This document shows, piece after piece, positions 36,074 through 44,386 of a stretch of DNA of 61,832 bases. Numbering within the stretch: the first letter of the stretch is position 1; each line of letters begins with the position of its first letter. Position numbers and translations under genes: made by a program. The notes under the pieces are model-generated. The model worked only from the letters and a program-made list of their open reading frames with translations, made no database searches and was not told the DNA's origin. Origin of the DNA: JAQVSH01 sp964451605 (GTDB lineage Bacteria; Bacteroidota; Bacteroidia; Bacteroidales; UBA4181); the NCBI GenBank assembly GCA_964451605.1, contig CAYVJA010000008.1, positions 1 to 61,832 on the forward strand. The letters run 5' to 3'.

Positions 36074-36085
36074 GCAATCGATTGC
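36074..36085. promoter_or_regulatory. GCAATCGATTGC palindrome (putative LacI-family operator)
   Basis: Perfect 12-bp palindrome with a central CG, the form typical of LacI-family operators. It overlaps the expected -33 region of the lacI-like gene, so binding would block its promoter. It is not repeated in front of kduI. Confidence 0.55.
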
Positions 36086-36231
36086 ATCAAAAATTGATCA
36101 ATCCTATGCCACTTTCTCCATTTTTTGCCTATTTCCCTTACATTTAGGGGTTCCGAAAATTCAAAAACTCCTGCTACCCGATTCAGCTTCTCAGTATAGC
36201 CGTATCCGTGTAGCTGTAACCCGCTGCAGCA

Positions 36232-37194
36232 ATGGTAAAAGCTCTCCATCTAATTAGTATTTTTCTAATTACACTGCAAGGTTTTGCCTCTTCCGAAGAG
36301 GCAAAAGAGAGAGGATTATCGCAAATCCGGCCGGAAACGGGGAAGTCCATTGTTACGTTTCTGGCCGACGATTTGTTGGAGGGACGGGAGGCAGGAACGC
36401 GTGGCGGACAACTGGCTGCAGCCTTTCTTGCATCAGAAATGTGCAGATTGAACCTAATACCATTCCCTTTCGAACAGAATGATAAGGCGGAATATCTACA
36501 ACCCTTCAGCGCAGTTACCCGAAGAGGCGACTCTCTCACTCTGCAAAATGTGGTGGGTTATATAAGGGGGAAAACGGACGAATGGGTTGTGGTTGGCGCC
36601 CATTACGACCACCTGGGAGCAGGAGAGGGCGACATCTTTAACGGAGCCGACGACAATGCCAGTGGCGTATCGGCCGTGCTTCAGATTGCAGCCGGGTTTG
36701 TTGCCTCTCAGACAGCTCCGCTGCGAAATATACTGTTTGCCCTCTGGGATGGGGAAGAAAAAGGACTGCTAGGGTCTGCGCACTTCACAAATAAAGAGAT
36801 GCAAGGCATGAAGGTTGTAGCCTATATGAACTTCGACATGATTGGACGGGATGCAACCGATTCGGCACCCGGGCATGTAGACTACTTCTATACTGAATCC
36901 TACCCGCAGTTTGCCGACTGGCTGAAAGAGCATATCCAAAATTATCGACTGCCACTGAAGCCGGTATACCGGGCCTGGGATAAACCCATCTCAGGCAGCG
37001 ACAATGCCTCTTTCGCAAGAAAAGGGGTTCCCATTCTGTGGTATCACACCAATGGCCATCCCGACTATCACAAAGTTTCCGACCACTCTGGCAAGATAAA
37101 CTGGGAGAAGATGTACCACATTACCCAATCGGCCTACCTGACCGTATGGAACCTGGCCCACCTCGAAAAACCTGCCGAACCCCTCAACAAGTGA
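36232..37194 (+). CDS. M28-family zinc peptidase, exported
   Basis: A 320-residue aminopeptidase-like protein with a signal peptide (cleavage near residue 19). The co-catalytic zinc ligands appear in order: GAHYDHLG (His, Asp), GADDNASG (Asp), DGEEKGL (catalytic and ligand Glu), MNFDMIG (Asp) and PDYHKVSD (His). It removes amino acids or acyl groups in the periplasm; glutaminyl cyclase-like activity is an alternative for this fold. The gene is single, divergent from lacI. Confidence 0.92.
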   Translation: MVKALHLISIFLITLQGFASSEEAKERGLSQIRPETGKSIVTFLADDLLEGREAGTRGGQLAAAFLASEMCRLNLIPFPFEQNDKAEYLQPFSAVTRRGDSLTLQNVVGYIRGKTDEWVVVGAHYDHLGAGEGDIFNGADDNASGVSAVLQIAAGFVASQTAPLRNILFALWDGEEKGLLGSAHFTNKEMQGMKVVAYMNFDMIGRDATDSAPGHVDYFYTESYPQFADWLKEHIQNYRLPLKPVYRAWDKPISGSDNASFARKGVPILWYHTNGHPDYHKVSDHSGKINWEKMYHITQSAYLTVWNLAHLEKPAEPLNK

Positions 37195-37201
37195 ACATAA
37201 T

Positions 37202-37305
37202 GCCCTAATGCCGTGTTTCTTTTGGCACGCAACCTCTCTCTGCAAGCGCTAAGAGTGCGATTGCATTGTTGCATTACAAAAGCATTAGAGCATTAGAGCA
37301 TTATG
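37202..37305. repeat. Intergenic octamer repeat island 3, abutting a start codon
   Basis: The spacer holds 8-base-phased units: TGCCCTAA/TGCCGTGT after the M28 stop, then GCATTGTT, GCATTACA, and GCATTAGA, GCATTAGA, GCATTATG (37282-37305). The last unit contains the ATG of the next gene. Confidence 0.75.
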
Positions 37306-39801
37306 AAGTATCTTATTGTTGGCGGTGTAGCCGGAGGAGCAACCGCCGCCGCACGGATTCGCAGAAACGACGAATCGGCATCCATCACATTGTTTGAAAG
37401 GGGAAACTACATCTCCTATGCCAATTGCGGTCTTCCCTATTACATTGGCGGAACCATTGCCGACAGGTCGAGATTGCTGTTACAAACCCCGCAATCCTTT
37501 TCGGCCCGCTATGCAGTGGATGTACGGATTGGCCACGAGGTTACCGCGATTAATCCGGCCAAAAAAACGGTTCAGGTTCGGGAGATTGCATCGGGAAGCG
37601 AGTATTCCGAACGCTACGATAAGCTGATTCTCTCGCCCGGCGCCGAACCGCTCCGGCCTCCGCTCCCGGGAATAGAAACCGAAGGGATTTTTACGCTTCG
37701 GAACGTGGCCGATACCGACCGGATTAAGGCCTGGATCGGCAAAAACAATGTACGAAGTGCCGTTGTGGTAGGAGCCGGATTTATCGGCCTGGAGATGGCA
37801 GAAAATCTGCATGATGCAGGTGCGGTGGTCACCATTGTAGAAATGGCGCCACAGGTAATGCCGCCCATCGACTATACCATGGCAGCACTGGTACACCAGG
37901 AGCTGTTTAGAAAGAATGTGGCACTGCGGCTCGGAAGCCGTGTAGAGAGGTTCGAACCGAAGCCTGAAGGGATTCTGGTAGGGCTGCACGACGGCACCAC
38001 ACTGACCGCTGATATCGTTATTTTATCGATTGGGGTGAAGCCCGATATCAGGCTGGCGAAGGAGGCAGGTCTTCAAATCGGGAAATCGGGAGGAATAGCC
38101 GTGAACGAATATCTGCAAACCTCCCATCCCGATATCTACGCCATTGGTGATGCCATCGAAACCCATAACCCCATTACCGGCAAACAGTTTACCCCCTATC
38201 TCGCCGGTCCGGCAAACCGTCAGGCAAGGCTCTGTGCCGACCATGCAACAGGCGACCCTTCCCGCCCCTACGAAGGCTCCATTGCAACCGCTATCGCCAA
38301 GGTGTTCGACCTTACTGTGGCATCGACGGGAGTCAATTCCCGGTTACTCAATGCGGAAAATATCCCATTCCAAACCGCAATTACTCACTCGGGATCGCAT
38401 GCCGGATACTACCCGGGTGCCACTCCGATGTCAATTCAGCTGCTCTTCGAACCGCAAACCGGACGAATCTTCGGGGGGCAGATTGTGGGGTACGAAGGGG
38501 TTGACAAACGGATTGACGTGCTTTCGGCGTTTATCGCCAAAGGAGGCACTGTTCGCGACCTGACGGAATGGGAACATGCCTACGCGCCACCCTACTCATC
38601 TGCAAAAGACCCCCTCCATATAGCCGCTTTTGTGGCCGAAAATATTATGAAGAACCGTATGAATAGTATAACTTGGGAATTACTGTTAAAAGAGCGTAAC
38701 GTTGTGACGCTCATCGATGTGCGTACCCCCGAAGAGTTTGCACTGGGGCACATTGAAGGAGCTTTCAATATCCCCGTCGACTCGCTGAGAAACAGGATAG
38801 ACGAGATCCCTAAGAACCAACCGATAGTAGTTTACTGCGCCGTTGGGTTGCGAGGCTATCTTGCAGCAAGAACGCTCATGCAGAAGGGATTCACCGATGT
38901 CCGCAATCTGTCGGGAGGCTATAAAATCTGGGAGGCAGCCACGGCTGATCTCCGAAAACTGGCGAACCCTTTAGGACCAAATGAAGCCGGAGGCTGCATT
39001 ACGCATAGTTGCAACGGGCCCCGGAATAGTGATATCGAGGTTTCGGAACGATCTGATTCAGGAGCGGGAACACCCCACGAAGAGGTTGTAATCGATGCCT
39101 GCGGGCTGCAATGCCCCGGACCTATAATGCGGCTGAAACAGGTGTGCGACAACACCCCTTCGGGTGCTGTGATACGCGTTCTAGCCACCGATCCGGGGTT
39201 TGCCCGCGATGTGCGTTCCTGGGCCAAAATGACCGGAAATGAATTGCTTTCGATAGAGGAGAAACAGGGGAAGGTAGACGTCCGGCTTAAGCGACAAGAT
39301 GCTTGCCCCATCAAAACAGACTCCGCTCCCCGTAACGACAAAACCATGGTGGTTTTCAGCGATGACCTGGATCGCGCCATCGCGTCGTTTGTAATAGCCA
39401 ACGGGGCCGCTTCGGCGGGAAGAAAGGTAACTATGTTCTTTACCTTCTGGGGGCTGAACGTGATTAAGAAACGGGAGAAACCGGCAGTTTCAAAAAATCT
39501 GATACAAAAAATGTTCGGCTGGATGATGCCGGCGCATAGCGGGAAACTGGCTCTTTCGAAGATGAATATGATGGGGATAGGCCCGGCGATGATTCGGGGT
39601 ATTATGAAAAAGAACCGGATCGACAGCCTCGAATCGCTGATTTTTCAAGCAAGAAGAAGCGGTATTGAGATGATGGCCTGTCAGATGTCGATGGATGTGA
39701 TGGGGGTTAAGCGGGAAGAACTTCTGGATGGCATAACGGTTGGCGGAGTGGCCGCCTATCTGGATGCAGCCGAATCGGCCAACGTAAATCTCTTCATCTA
39801 A
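37303..39801 (+). CDS. CoA-disulfide reductase-rhodanese-TusA-DsrE2 fusion
   Basis: An 832-residue cytoplasmic protein with four sulfur-transfer modules. Residues 1-~450: FAD/NAD(P)H reductase of the CoADR/Nox class, with FAD motif GGVAGGATAAARIRR, redox cysteine C42 in YANCGLPYYIGG and NAD motif VVVGAGFIGLEMAENL. About 455-555: rhodanese with active loop CAVGLRG (C512). About 595-670: TusA with CGLQCPGP (C600, C604). About 680-832: DsrE2-like domain with C793 in MACQMSMDVMG. All expected catalytic cysteines are present. It could reduce polysulfides or CoA persulfide and relay sulfur between modules in one chain (inference from the families). No sulfur-oxidation genes lie nearby. Confidence 0.93.
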   Translation: MKYLIVGGVAGGATAAARIRRNDESASITLFERGNYISYANCGLPYYIGGTIADRSRLLLQTPQSFSARYAVDVRIGHEVTAINPAKKTVQVREIASGSEYSERYDKLILSPGAEPLRPPLPGIETEGIFTLRNVADTDRIKAWIGKNNVRSAVVVGAGFIGLEMAENLHDAGAVVTIVEMAPQVMPPIDYTMAALVHQELFRKNVALRLGSRVERFEPKPEGILVGLHDGTTLTADIVILSIGVKPDIRLAKEAGLQIGKSGGIAVNEYLQTSHPDIYAIGDAIETHNPITGKQFTPYLAGPANRQARLCADHATGDPSRPYEGSIATAIAKVFDLTVASTGVNSRLLNAENIPFQTAITHSGSHAGYYPGATPMSIQLLFEPQTGRIFGGQIVGYEGVDKRIDVLSAFIAKGGTVRDLTEWEHAYAPPYSSAKDPLHIAAFVAENIMKNRMNSITWELLLKERNVVTLIDVRTPEEFALGHIEGAFNIPVDSLRNRIDEIPKNQPIVVYCAVGLRGYLAARTLMQKGFTDVRNLSGGYKIWEAATADLRKLANPLGPNEAGGCITHSCNGPRNSDIEVSERSDSGAGTPHEEVVIDACGLQCPGPIMRLKQVCDNTPSGAVIRVLATDPGFARDVRSWAKMTGNELLSIEEKQGKVDVRLKRQDACPIKTDSAPRNDKTMVVFSDDLDRAIASFVIANGAASAGRKVTMFFTFWGLNVIKKREKPAVSKNLIQKMFGWMMPAHSGKLALSKMNMMGIGPAMIRGIMKKNRIDSLESLIFQARRSGIEMMACQMSMDVMGVKREELLDGITVGGVAAYLDAAESANVNLFI

Positions 39802-39818
39802 TCTGCTGCGAAACATGT

Positions 39819-39848
39819 TTTGTATTCGGTGTGCAATTGCTATATTTG
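39819..39848 (+). promoter_or_regulatory. Promoter of the GH109-like gene
   Basis: TTTG (39819-39822), 18 bases, TATATTTG (39841-39848): a full Bacteroidota consensus match, 27 bases before the ATG. Confidence 0.65.
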
Positions 39849-39875
39849 CGTCTTAACCTTCAATCTTTCAACCAA

Positions 39876-41297
39876 ATGAATTCAAACCGCCGCGATTTTC
39901 TCAAAGCCTCAATATTTGGCAGCCTGGCACTGGGAATTCCCTCTGTTGCTGCAGCCTGCGCTTCCCCTGCCCCTGAAAGCACGGAAACTGCCACCGGAGG
40001 TGCTGTTAAACTGGTTGCCCCGAAACGTCAGGGCGAATCTGTAATGGGTCTGCGTACCGACCCTATCGAAAAAGTACGCATTGGTATCGTGGGTGTAGGT
40101 TCGCGCGGTTCCGGTGCAGTCTATCGCCTGGCTCAGGTTCCCGATTGCGAGATTGTTGCCATTTGTGATGTCCGCCCCGAGCAGATAGCCAAGAGCCAGA
40201 AAACACTGGCCGATGCCAAAAAACCGGTCGCAAAGGAGTTCACCGGCGAAGAGGGATGGAAGCAGATGTGCGAAGAGAAAGATATCGATCTGATCTACAA
40301 CTGTACCCCCTGGTTGCTCCATACCCCTATTGCCGTATATGCCATGGAGCACGGGAAGCATGTAGTTGTAGAGGTGCCTGCCGCTCTCACCATTGAGCAG
40401 TGCTGGCAACTGGTTGACACCTCCGAGAAAACACGCCGCCACTGCATGATGCTCGAGAACTGCTGTTACGACTTCTTTGAGCTCACCACGCTCAATATGG
40501 CCAGACAGGGTTTGTTTGGCGAAATAATCCACGGCGAAGGGGCCTATATCCACGACCTGAGGAGCATGAACCTTACCGATGGTGACTACTACAAAAACTG
40601 GCGAATTGAGTACAACGCCATTCATACGGGTAACCCCTATCCTACCCATGGTCTGGGCCCCATTGCCCAAATTATGGGGATTAATCAGGGCGACCGCTTC
40701 GACTACATGACCTCCATGTCGACCAATGAATACGGTCTTACCCTTTATGCCAAAGACCATTTCGGTCCCGATTCTCCCCAGGCAAAACGGGGATACAAGC
40801 TGGGCGATATGAATACCACCCTGGTACACACAGTTAAGGGCCACACATTGATGATTCAGCACGATGTAACCAGCCCCCGCCCTTACGACAGGCTGCATCT
40901 GATCAGCGGCACCAAAGGGATGGCCTCGAAATACCCCAAAGAACAGGTTGCGCTCGAACCCGGTGCACACACCTACATGAACGATGAGGAACTGAAACAG
41001 ACGCTTGCCAAATACGAACATCCCCTCTCAAAAGCCATTGGTGATATTGCCCGCACGGTAGGTGGTCATGGGGGTATGGACTACATTATGGACTATCGCC
41101 TCATCTACTGCCTGAAGAATGGCTTCCCCCTCGATCAGTCGGTATACGACGCAGCAGCTTGGTGCAGCCTGGTTGAACTCTCCGAAAGATCGGTTCAGGG
41201 ACAGAGCATCTCGTTCGAAGTTCCTGACTTTACCCGCGGTGCCTGGGAAACCACCAAGCCATGGCCGGTCATCGATATGCAGGAGGTAAAATTCTAG
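39876..41297 (+). CDS. GFO/IDH/MocA oxidoreductase, GH109-like
   Basis: A 473-residue protein with a twin-arginine signal (NRRDFLKAS) and an AAAC site that could be a Tat lipobox. The NAD-binding Rossmann domain begins KVRIGIVGVGSRGSGAV, followed by CDVRPEQ and NCTPWLLHTPIAVYAMEHGKHVVVEVPA. The GH109-type signature HTGNPYPTHGLGPIAQIMGINQGDRFDYMTSMS is split across residues ~245-280. In GH109 this class uses tightly bound NAD+ to hydrolyse alpha-N-acetylgalactosaminides in the periplasm; another sugar dehydrogenase role is possible. The start at 39876 is chosen because it gives the Tat motif and follows the promoter. Confidence 0.88.
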   Translation: MNSNRRDFLKASIFGSLALGIPSVAAACASPAPESTETATGGAVKLVAPKRQGESVMGLRTDPIEKVRIGIVGVGSRGSGAVYRLAQVPDCEIVAICDVRPEQIAKSQKTLADAKKPVAKEFTGEEGWKQMCEEKDIDLIYNCTPWLLHTPIAVYAMEHGKHVVVEVPAALTIEQCWQLVDTSEKTRRHCMMLENCCYDFFELTTLNMARQGLFGEIIHGEGAYIHDLRSMNLTDGDYYKNWRIEYNAIHTGNPYPTHGLGPIAQIMGINQGDRFDYMTSMSTNEYGLTLYAKDHFGPDSPQAKRGYKLGDMNTTLVHTVKGHTLMIQHDVTSPRPYDRLHLISGTKGMASKYPKEQVALEPGAHTYMNDEELKQTLAKYEHPLSKAIGDIARTVGGHGGMDYIMDYRLIYCLKNGFPLDQSVYDAAAWCSLVELSERSVQGQSISFEVPDFTRGAWETTKPWPVIDMQEVKF

Positions 41298-41340
41298 AAG
41301 TTACCCCCAGAGGAGAGCGGATTGACACGGGGGAATAAAA

Positions 41341-41373
41341 AAAACGTTCCGGACCTAAGTTCCGGAACGTTTT
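41341..41373. terminator. Bidirectional terminator after the GH109-like gene
   Basis: 13-bp stem AAAACGTTCCGGA (41341-41353) / TCCGGAACGTTTT (41361-41373) with a seven-base loop, A-run before and T-run after. It serves both the plus-strand gene and the minus-strand tRNA. Confidence 0.85.
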
Positions 41374-41384
41374 GGCTTACTGAG

Positions 41385-41458
41385 CTCCCCAGCTAGGACT
41401 TGAACCTAGGACCCTCTGATTAACAGTCAGATGCTCTAACCAACTGAGCTACTGAGGA
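41385..41458 (-). tRNA. tRNA-Asn (anticodon GTT)
   Basis: A 74-base cloverleaf on the minus strand: acceptor TCCTCAG pairing with CTGGGGA (one G-U), D-arm GCTCAGTTGGTTAGAGC, anticodon loop CTGTTAA with GTT, and T-arm with GGTTCAAGTCC. CCA is not encoded. Identified from the sequence by its folding pattern. Confidence 0.96.
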
Positions 41459-41570
41459 AGGAAATTTCGTTCGTTTTCGTGAACGCGTGGCAAAAGTAGC
41501 ACTTTCTCCGAAATCTCCAAAACCCATTCTCGATTTTTTGGAAATTTCGCTGTTAGCCCCTCAGCATGCC

Positions 41571-42551
41571 CTACATCTCCCTGTACAACAGGGAATCGAG
41601 AAACTCCAAAAGAGCGGATTTCCTCTCTTGGGGCTGTTCTACCTCCTGTAAAGCTGCACGAGCAGTTTCGAAATAAAGGGCAATCTGCTTCCGGGCCTTT
41701 TCGGCCACAGAGAGTGACTCGAAAATGCGGATGGTATCTGCAAATTTTTGATCCCGTTCCGAATCAGGGAGTTGTAAAAGTTGAAGCAGCCGTTCGCGTT
41801 GAATAGAATCGGCATCGTCAAATGCTTTTATCCAGAGCCAGGTCTTTTTATTTTCACGAATATCGCCGCCAATCGGTTTCCCCAATACCTTCTCACTGCC
41901 AAAGGCATCGAGCAGATCATCCTGAATCTGAAACGCCAAACCAAATGCCTCTCCAAAACGGTACATTCTAAGGGCATCACCGCAGGAGGCGCCTCCGCAA
42001 AGGGCTCCTATCTGAAGCGAGGCACCCATCAGAACCGAGGTTTTCAGCCTGATCATTTGCATATACTCCTCCATGCTGGTTCCAGGCACTGCTTCGAAGT
42101 CCATATCGAGCTGCTGCCCTTCACAAACCTCCATAGCCGTTCGGGTAAAAACCGAAAGTACTTCGGTTAAGATGGCCGGACTACACTGCGATACATATTC
42201 ATAGGCCAATATCGACATGGCATCGCCCGAAAGAATGGCACTGTTGTCACCCCAAAGGGTATGAACCGTAGCCTTCCCGCGTCGAAGCGGCGACCGGTCC
42301 ATAATGTCGTCGTGCAAAAGAGTAAAAGAGTGAAAGATTTCGAGTCCGACAGCAGGCATCAATGCCTGCTCTACCGATTCAGAAAAAAGATTACAGGCCA
42401 TCAGCGTAAGCGTGGGTCTTATACGCTTTCCACCCAGGCTCAGGATATAGTCGATGGGACGATATAGCCCGGCAGGAGCGCGTTCGGAGAGCTTCAGACG
42501 CCGAAAGACCGCATCGGCCAGAGATCTGCATTCGGAAAGGGAGAGAACCAT
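41571..42551 (-). CDS. Polyprenyl diphosphate synthase
   Basis: A 326-residue trans-isoprenyl synthase. Motifs: GGKRIRP (substrate binding), first aspartate-rich HDDIMDRSPLRRG and second FQIQDDLLD. It condenses isopentenyl diphosphate with an allylic diphosphate; chain length (geranylgeranyl, farnesyl, or longer for menaquinone) cannot be decided from the sequence with confidence. The predicted promoter -7 box TACATTTG (42669-42662, minus) lies upstream of an octamer repeat island, which would be in the leader of this mRNA. Confidence 0.92.
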   Translation of the reverse strand: MVLSLSECRSLADAVFRRLKLSERAPAGLYRPIDYILSLGGKRIRPTLTLMACNLFSESVEQALMPAVGLEIFHSFTLLHDDIMDRSPLRRGKATVHTLWGDNSAILSGDAMSILAYEYVSQCSPAILTEVLSVFTRTAMEVCEGQQLDMDFEAVPGTSMEEYMQMIRLKTSVLMGASLQIGALCGGASCGDALRMYRFGEAFGLAFQIQDDLLDAFGSEKVLGKPIGGDIRENKKTWLWIKAFDDADSIQRERLLQLLQLPDSERDQKFADTIRIFESLSVAEKARKQIALYFETARAALQEVEQPQERKSALLEFLDSLLYREM

Positions 42552-42578
42552 ATTGAATGGTTAATGGTGAATGATTAG

Positions 42579-42648
42579 TGCTCTAGAGCTCTAATGCTCT
42601 AATGCTGCGCTTCGCGCGGGTGGAACAGTGATACAGTGATACAGCGGG
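42579..42648. repeat. Intergenic octamer repeat island 4
   Basis: Units TGCTCTAG, AGCTCTAA, TGCTCTAA (42579-42602) run into TGCTGCGCTTCGCGC (42603-42617). Just beyond are two exact ACAGTGAT octamers (42625-42640) and a partial third. The reverse complement matches island 1 in order. Confidence 0.85.
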
Positions 42649-42661
42649 AAGATGGGTTAGG

Positions 42662-42669
42662 CAAATGTA
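42662..42669 (-). promoter_or_regulatory. -7 box of the polyprenyl synthase gene
   Basis: TACATTTG on the minus strand, exact TAnnTTTG match, upstream of repeat island 4. No -33 element at good spacing. Confidence 0.4.
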
Positions 42670-42739
42670 AGAAAAGGGGGGCAATTTATGGGTTTGTGAA
42701 AAAAACTAAGGGATGGAAAGCGCAACGGATAATTATTCA

Positions 42740-42747
42740 TAAATTTG
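42740..42747 (+). promoter_or_regulatory. -7 box of the DUF5106 gene
   Basis: TAAATTTG, exact TAnnTTTG match. A transcript starting about seven bases later favours the ATGs at 42790-42802 over the earlier in-frame TTG/ATG. Confidence 0.45.
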
Positions 42748-42798
42748 CACGGTCGTATGTTCGCCCACTTCTCTTTTGCGAACAAAGAAATGTACTGC

Positions 42799-44376
42799 AT
42801 GATGCATATTCCGGAACAGTTCTCTTTTTTCCGGTCCGGTTTTCTCACACAACTGGCCCTTCTTGCGGCCTTTCTTTTTGCTTTTCCGGCTTATGCTCAA
42901 AAGGTCAACATTGCGGTTTCGTTGAAGGGTGTACAGAACGACACGCTCATACTAGGTTATCCGTTAGGGGCACCCAATGTGCTTAAACATGCCGACACCC
43001 TGGTTCTCCGGAAGGGGAAGGGCGCTTTCAGATCGGACTCTCTCTACCCTGCAGGGCTCTACTGTCTGATTACCGACGGGAAGAAATATGATTTCCTGAT
43101 GCCCAAAGCCGACCAGCAATTTCGGATGGCGTTCGATACAACAAATTTTCTGCAAAGCGTTCGGGTAAAGGGGTCGGTCGAGAACCGCGAACTATACCGC
43201 TATATGCAGTATATGGCCGACCAACGTTCAATCCTCCTGCGTCTGGAGGAAGAACTCGGCAAGTGGGAAGAGTCCCGGTGGAACTCTCCCGGAGAGAAGG
43301 ATGAAAAGACCTCTTCCATTGGAGGGGGTGGCTTGAGGCCGGAAGAGCAGATGGAGGTTTTGGAGGGGCAGATCGAGGAGGTTCAGCAGCGGGTTAAGCA
43401 GTACAGCATGGCACAGATAAAGGCCCACGAACAGAATATTTTCGGGAAGTTTCTAAAGGCATACTCCGAAATTGAACTGCCTGTGATGCCGTTACGCCCA
43501 GACGGCCTGCCGGTTGACTCGTTTTTTGCCTACCGCTATTATCGAGAGCACTATTTCGACAACGCCGATTATGCCGATCCCGATCTGATGCGAATGCCAT
43601 TGATGGGGGAGAAGATCAGCACCTATGCTTCGGCTGTTCTCCCGATGATTCCCGATACGGTGATTACAGAGGCCGACCGCATGCTTACCCGGGCAAAGGG
43701 TAACAAAGAGACCTTTAAGGTGGTATTGACCGCCCTGTTCGACACCTACCTGCAGAGCGACATGGTGGCAGCCGAAAATGTGTGGGTGCATCTGGCCGAG
43801 AAGTGGTTTTTCCCCTACGCCGACTGGGCAACTCCGGAATATTCATCAGCCCTGAAAGAGGAGGTTGAGGCCCGCAAAAAAACGCTAATCGGGGCCGTTG
43901 CTCCTGCGTTAGATGTGACTCTTCTGCCACCCTCCTATTTTCGCAAAGCGGGCGTTGACTCTCTTCCCACGGTTGATAAGACGGCCGGAGAAAAAGTTTC
44001 AGCACTTTCTCTGCTCGACGGAAAGGTTAACCTGCTCTACTTTTGGGAGCCTGAATGCGGTCATTGTCAGATCTATACTCCGGAATTGTATGCCATTTAC
44101 AATAAGTACAAAGAGATGGGGATGCGTGTGGTGACGGTGCAGACCAACAACAGTGATTCCGGAAGACGGGCCTGGGTTGATTTTGTAAACCGGAACGGAT
44201 TGTACAATTGGCCTTTAACGTGGGTGCCAGACAGTTACCAGTACAAAATTGACTACAACCTGCTCTCCTCCCCGCAAATCTTTCTGATTGAAGGGGGCTC
44301 GGGACGTATTCTGATAAAGAATGTTCCTGTCGAACAGATAGAAGAGATTACACAAATGATTATAAAACCTAACTAA
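42799..44376 (+). CDS. Exported thioredoxin-like protein with DUF5106
   Basis: About 525 residues. A signal peptide ends in PAYAQ. The N-terminal ~110 residues resemble DUF4369 (NDTLILGYPLG, MPKADQQFRMAFDTT). The middle part (about 140-370) matches DUF5106, helical, with LPVMPLRPDG. The C-terminal ~140 residues are a TlpA-type redoxin with active site CGHC in YFWEPECGHCQIY and GRRAWVDFV. A periplasmic disulfide reductase or isomerase is likely, partner unknown. The start is uncertain: in-frame ATGs occur at 42757, 42790, 42799 and 42802; 42799 gives a normal signal peptide downstream of the predicted -7 box. It is 10 bases upstream of carA. Confidence 0.85.
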   Translation: MMHIPEQFSFFRSGFLTQLALLAAFLFAFPAYAQKVNIAVSLKGVQNDTLILGYPLGAPNVLKHADTLVLRKGKGAFRSDSLYPAGLYCLITDGKKYDFLMPKADQQFRMAFDTTNFLQSVRVKGSVENRELYRYMQYMADQRSILLRLEEELGKWEESRWNSPGEKDEKTSSIGGGGLRPEEQMEVLEGQIEEVQQRVKQYSMAQIKAHEQNIFGKFLKAYSEIELPVMPLRPDGLPVDSFFAYRYYREHYFDNADYADPDLMRMPLMGEKISTYASAVLPMIPDTVITEADRMLTRAKGNKETFKVVLTALFDTYLQSDMVAAENVWVHLAEKWFFPYADWATPEYSSALKEEVEARKKTLIGAVAPALDVTLLPPSYFRKAGVDSLPTVDKTAGEKVSALSLLDGKVNLLYFWEPECGHCQIYTPELYAIYNKYKEMGMRVVTVQTNNSDSGRRAWVDFVNRNGLYNWPLTWVPDSYQYKIDYNLLSSPQIFLIEGGSGRILIKNVPVEQIEEITQMIIKPN

Positions 44377-44386
44377 ACAACGCTGT

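Noticed and set aside
39909..41021. 370-codon open frame on the minus strand
   Set aside because: Fully antisense to the GH109-like gene, which has a Tat signal, promoter and conserved motifs. The antisense product has no known features.
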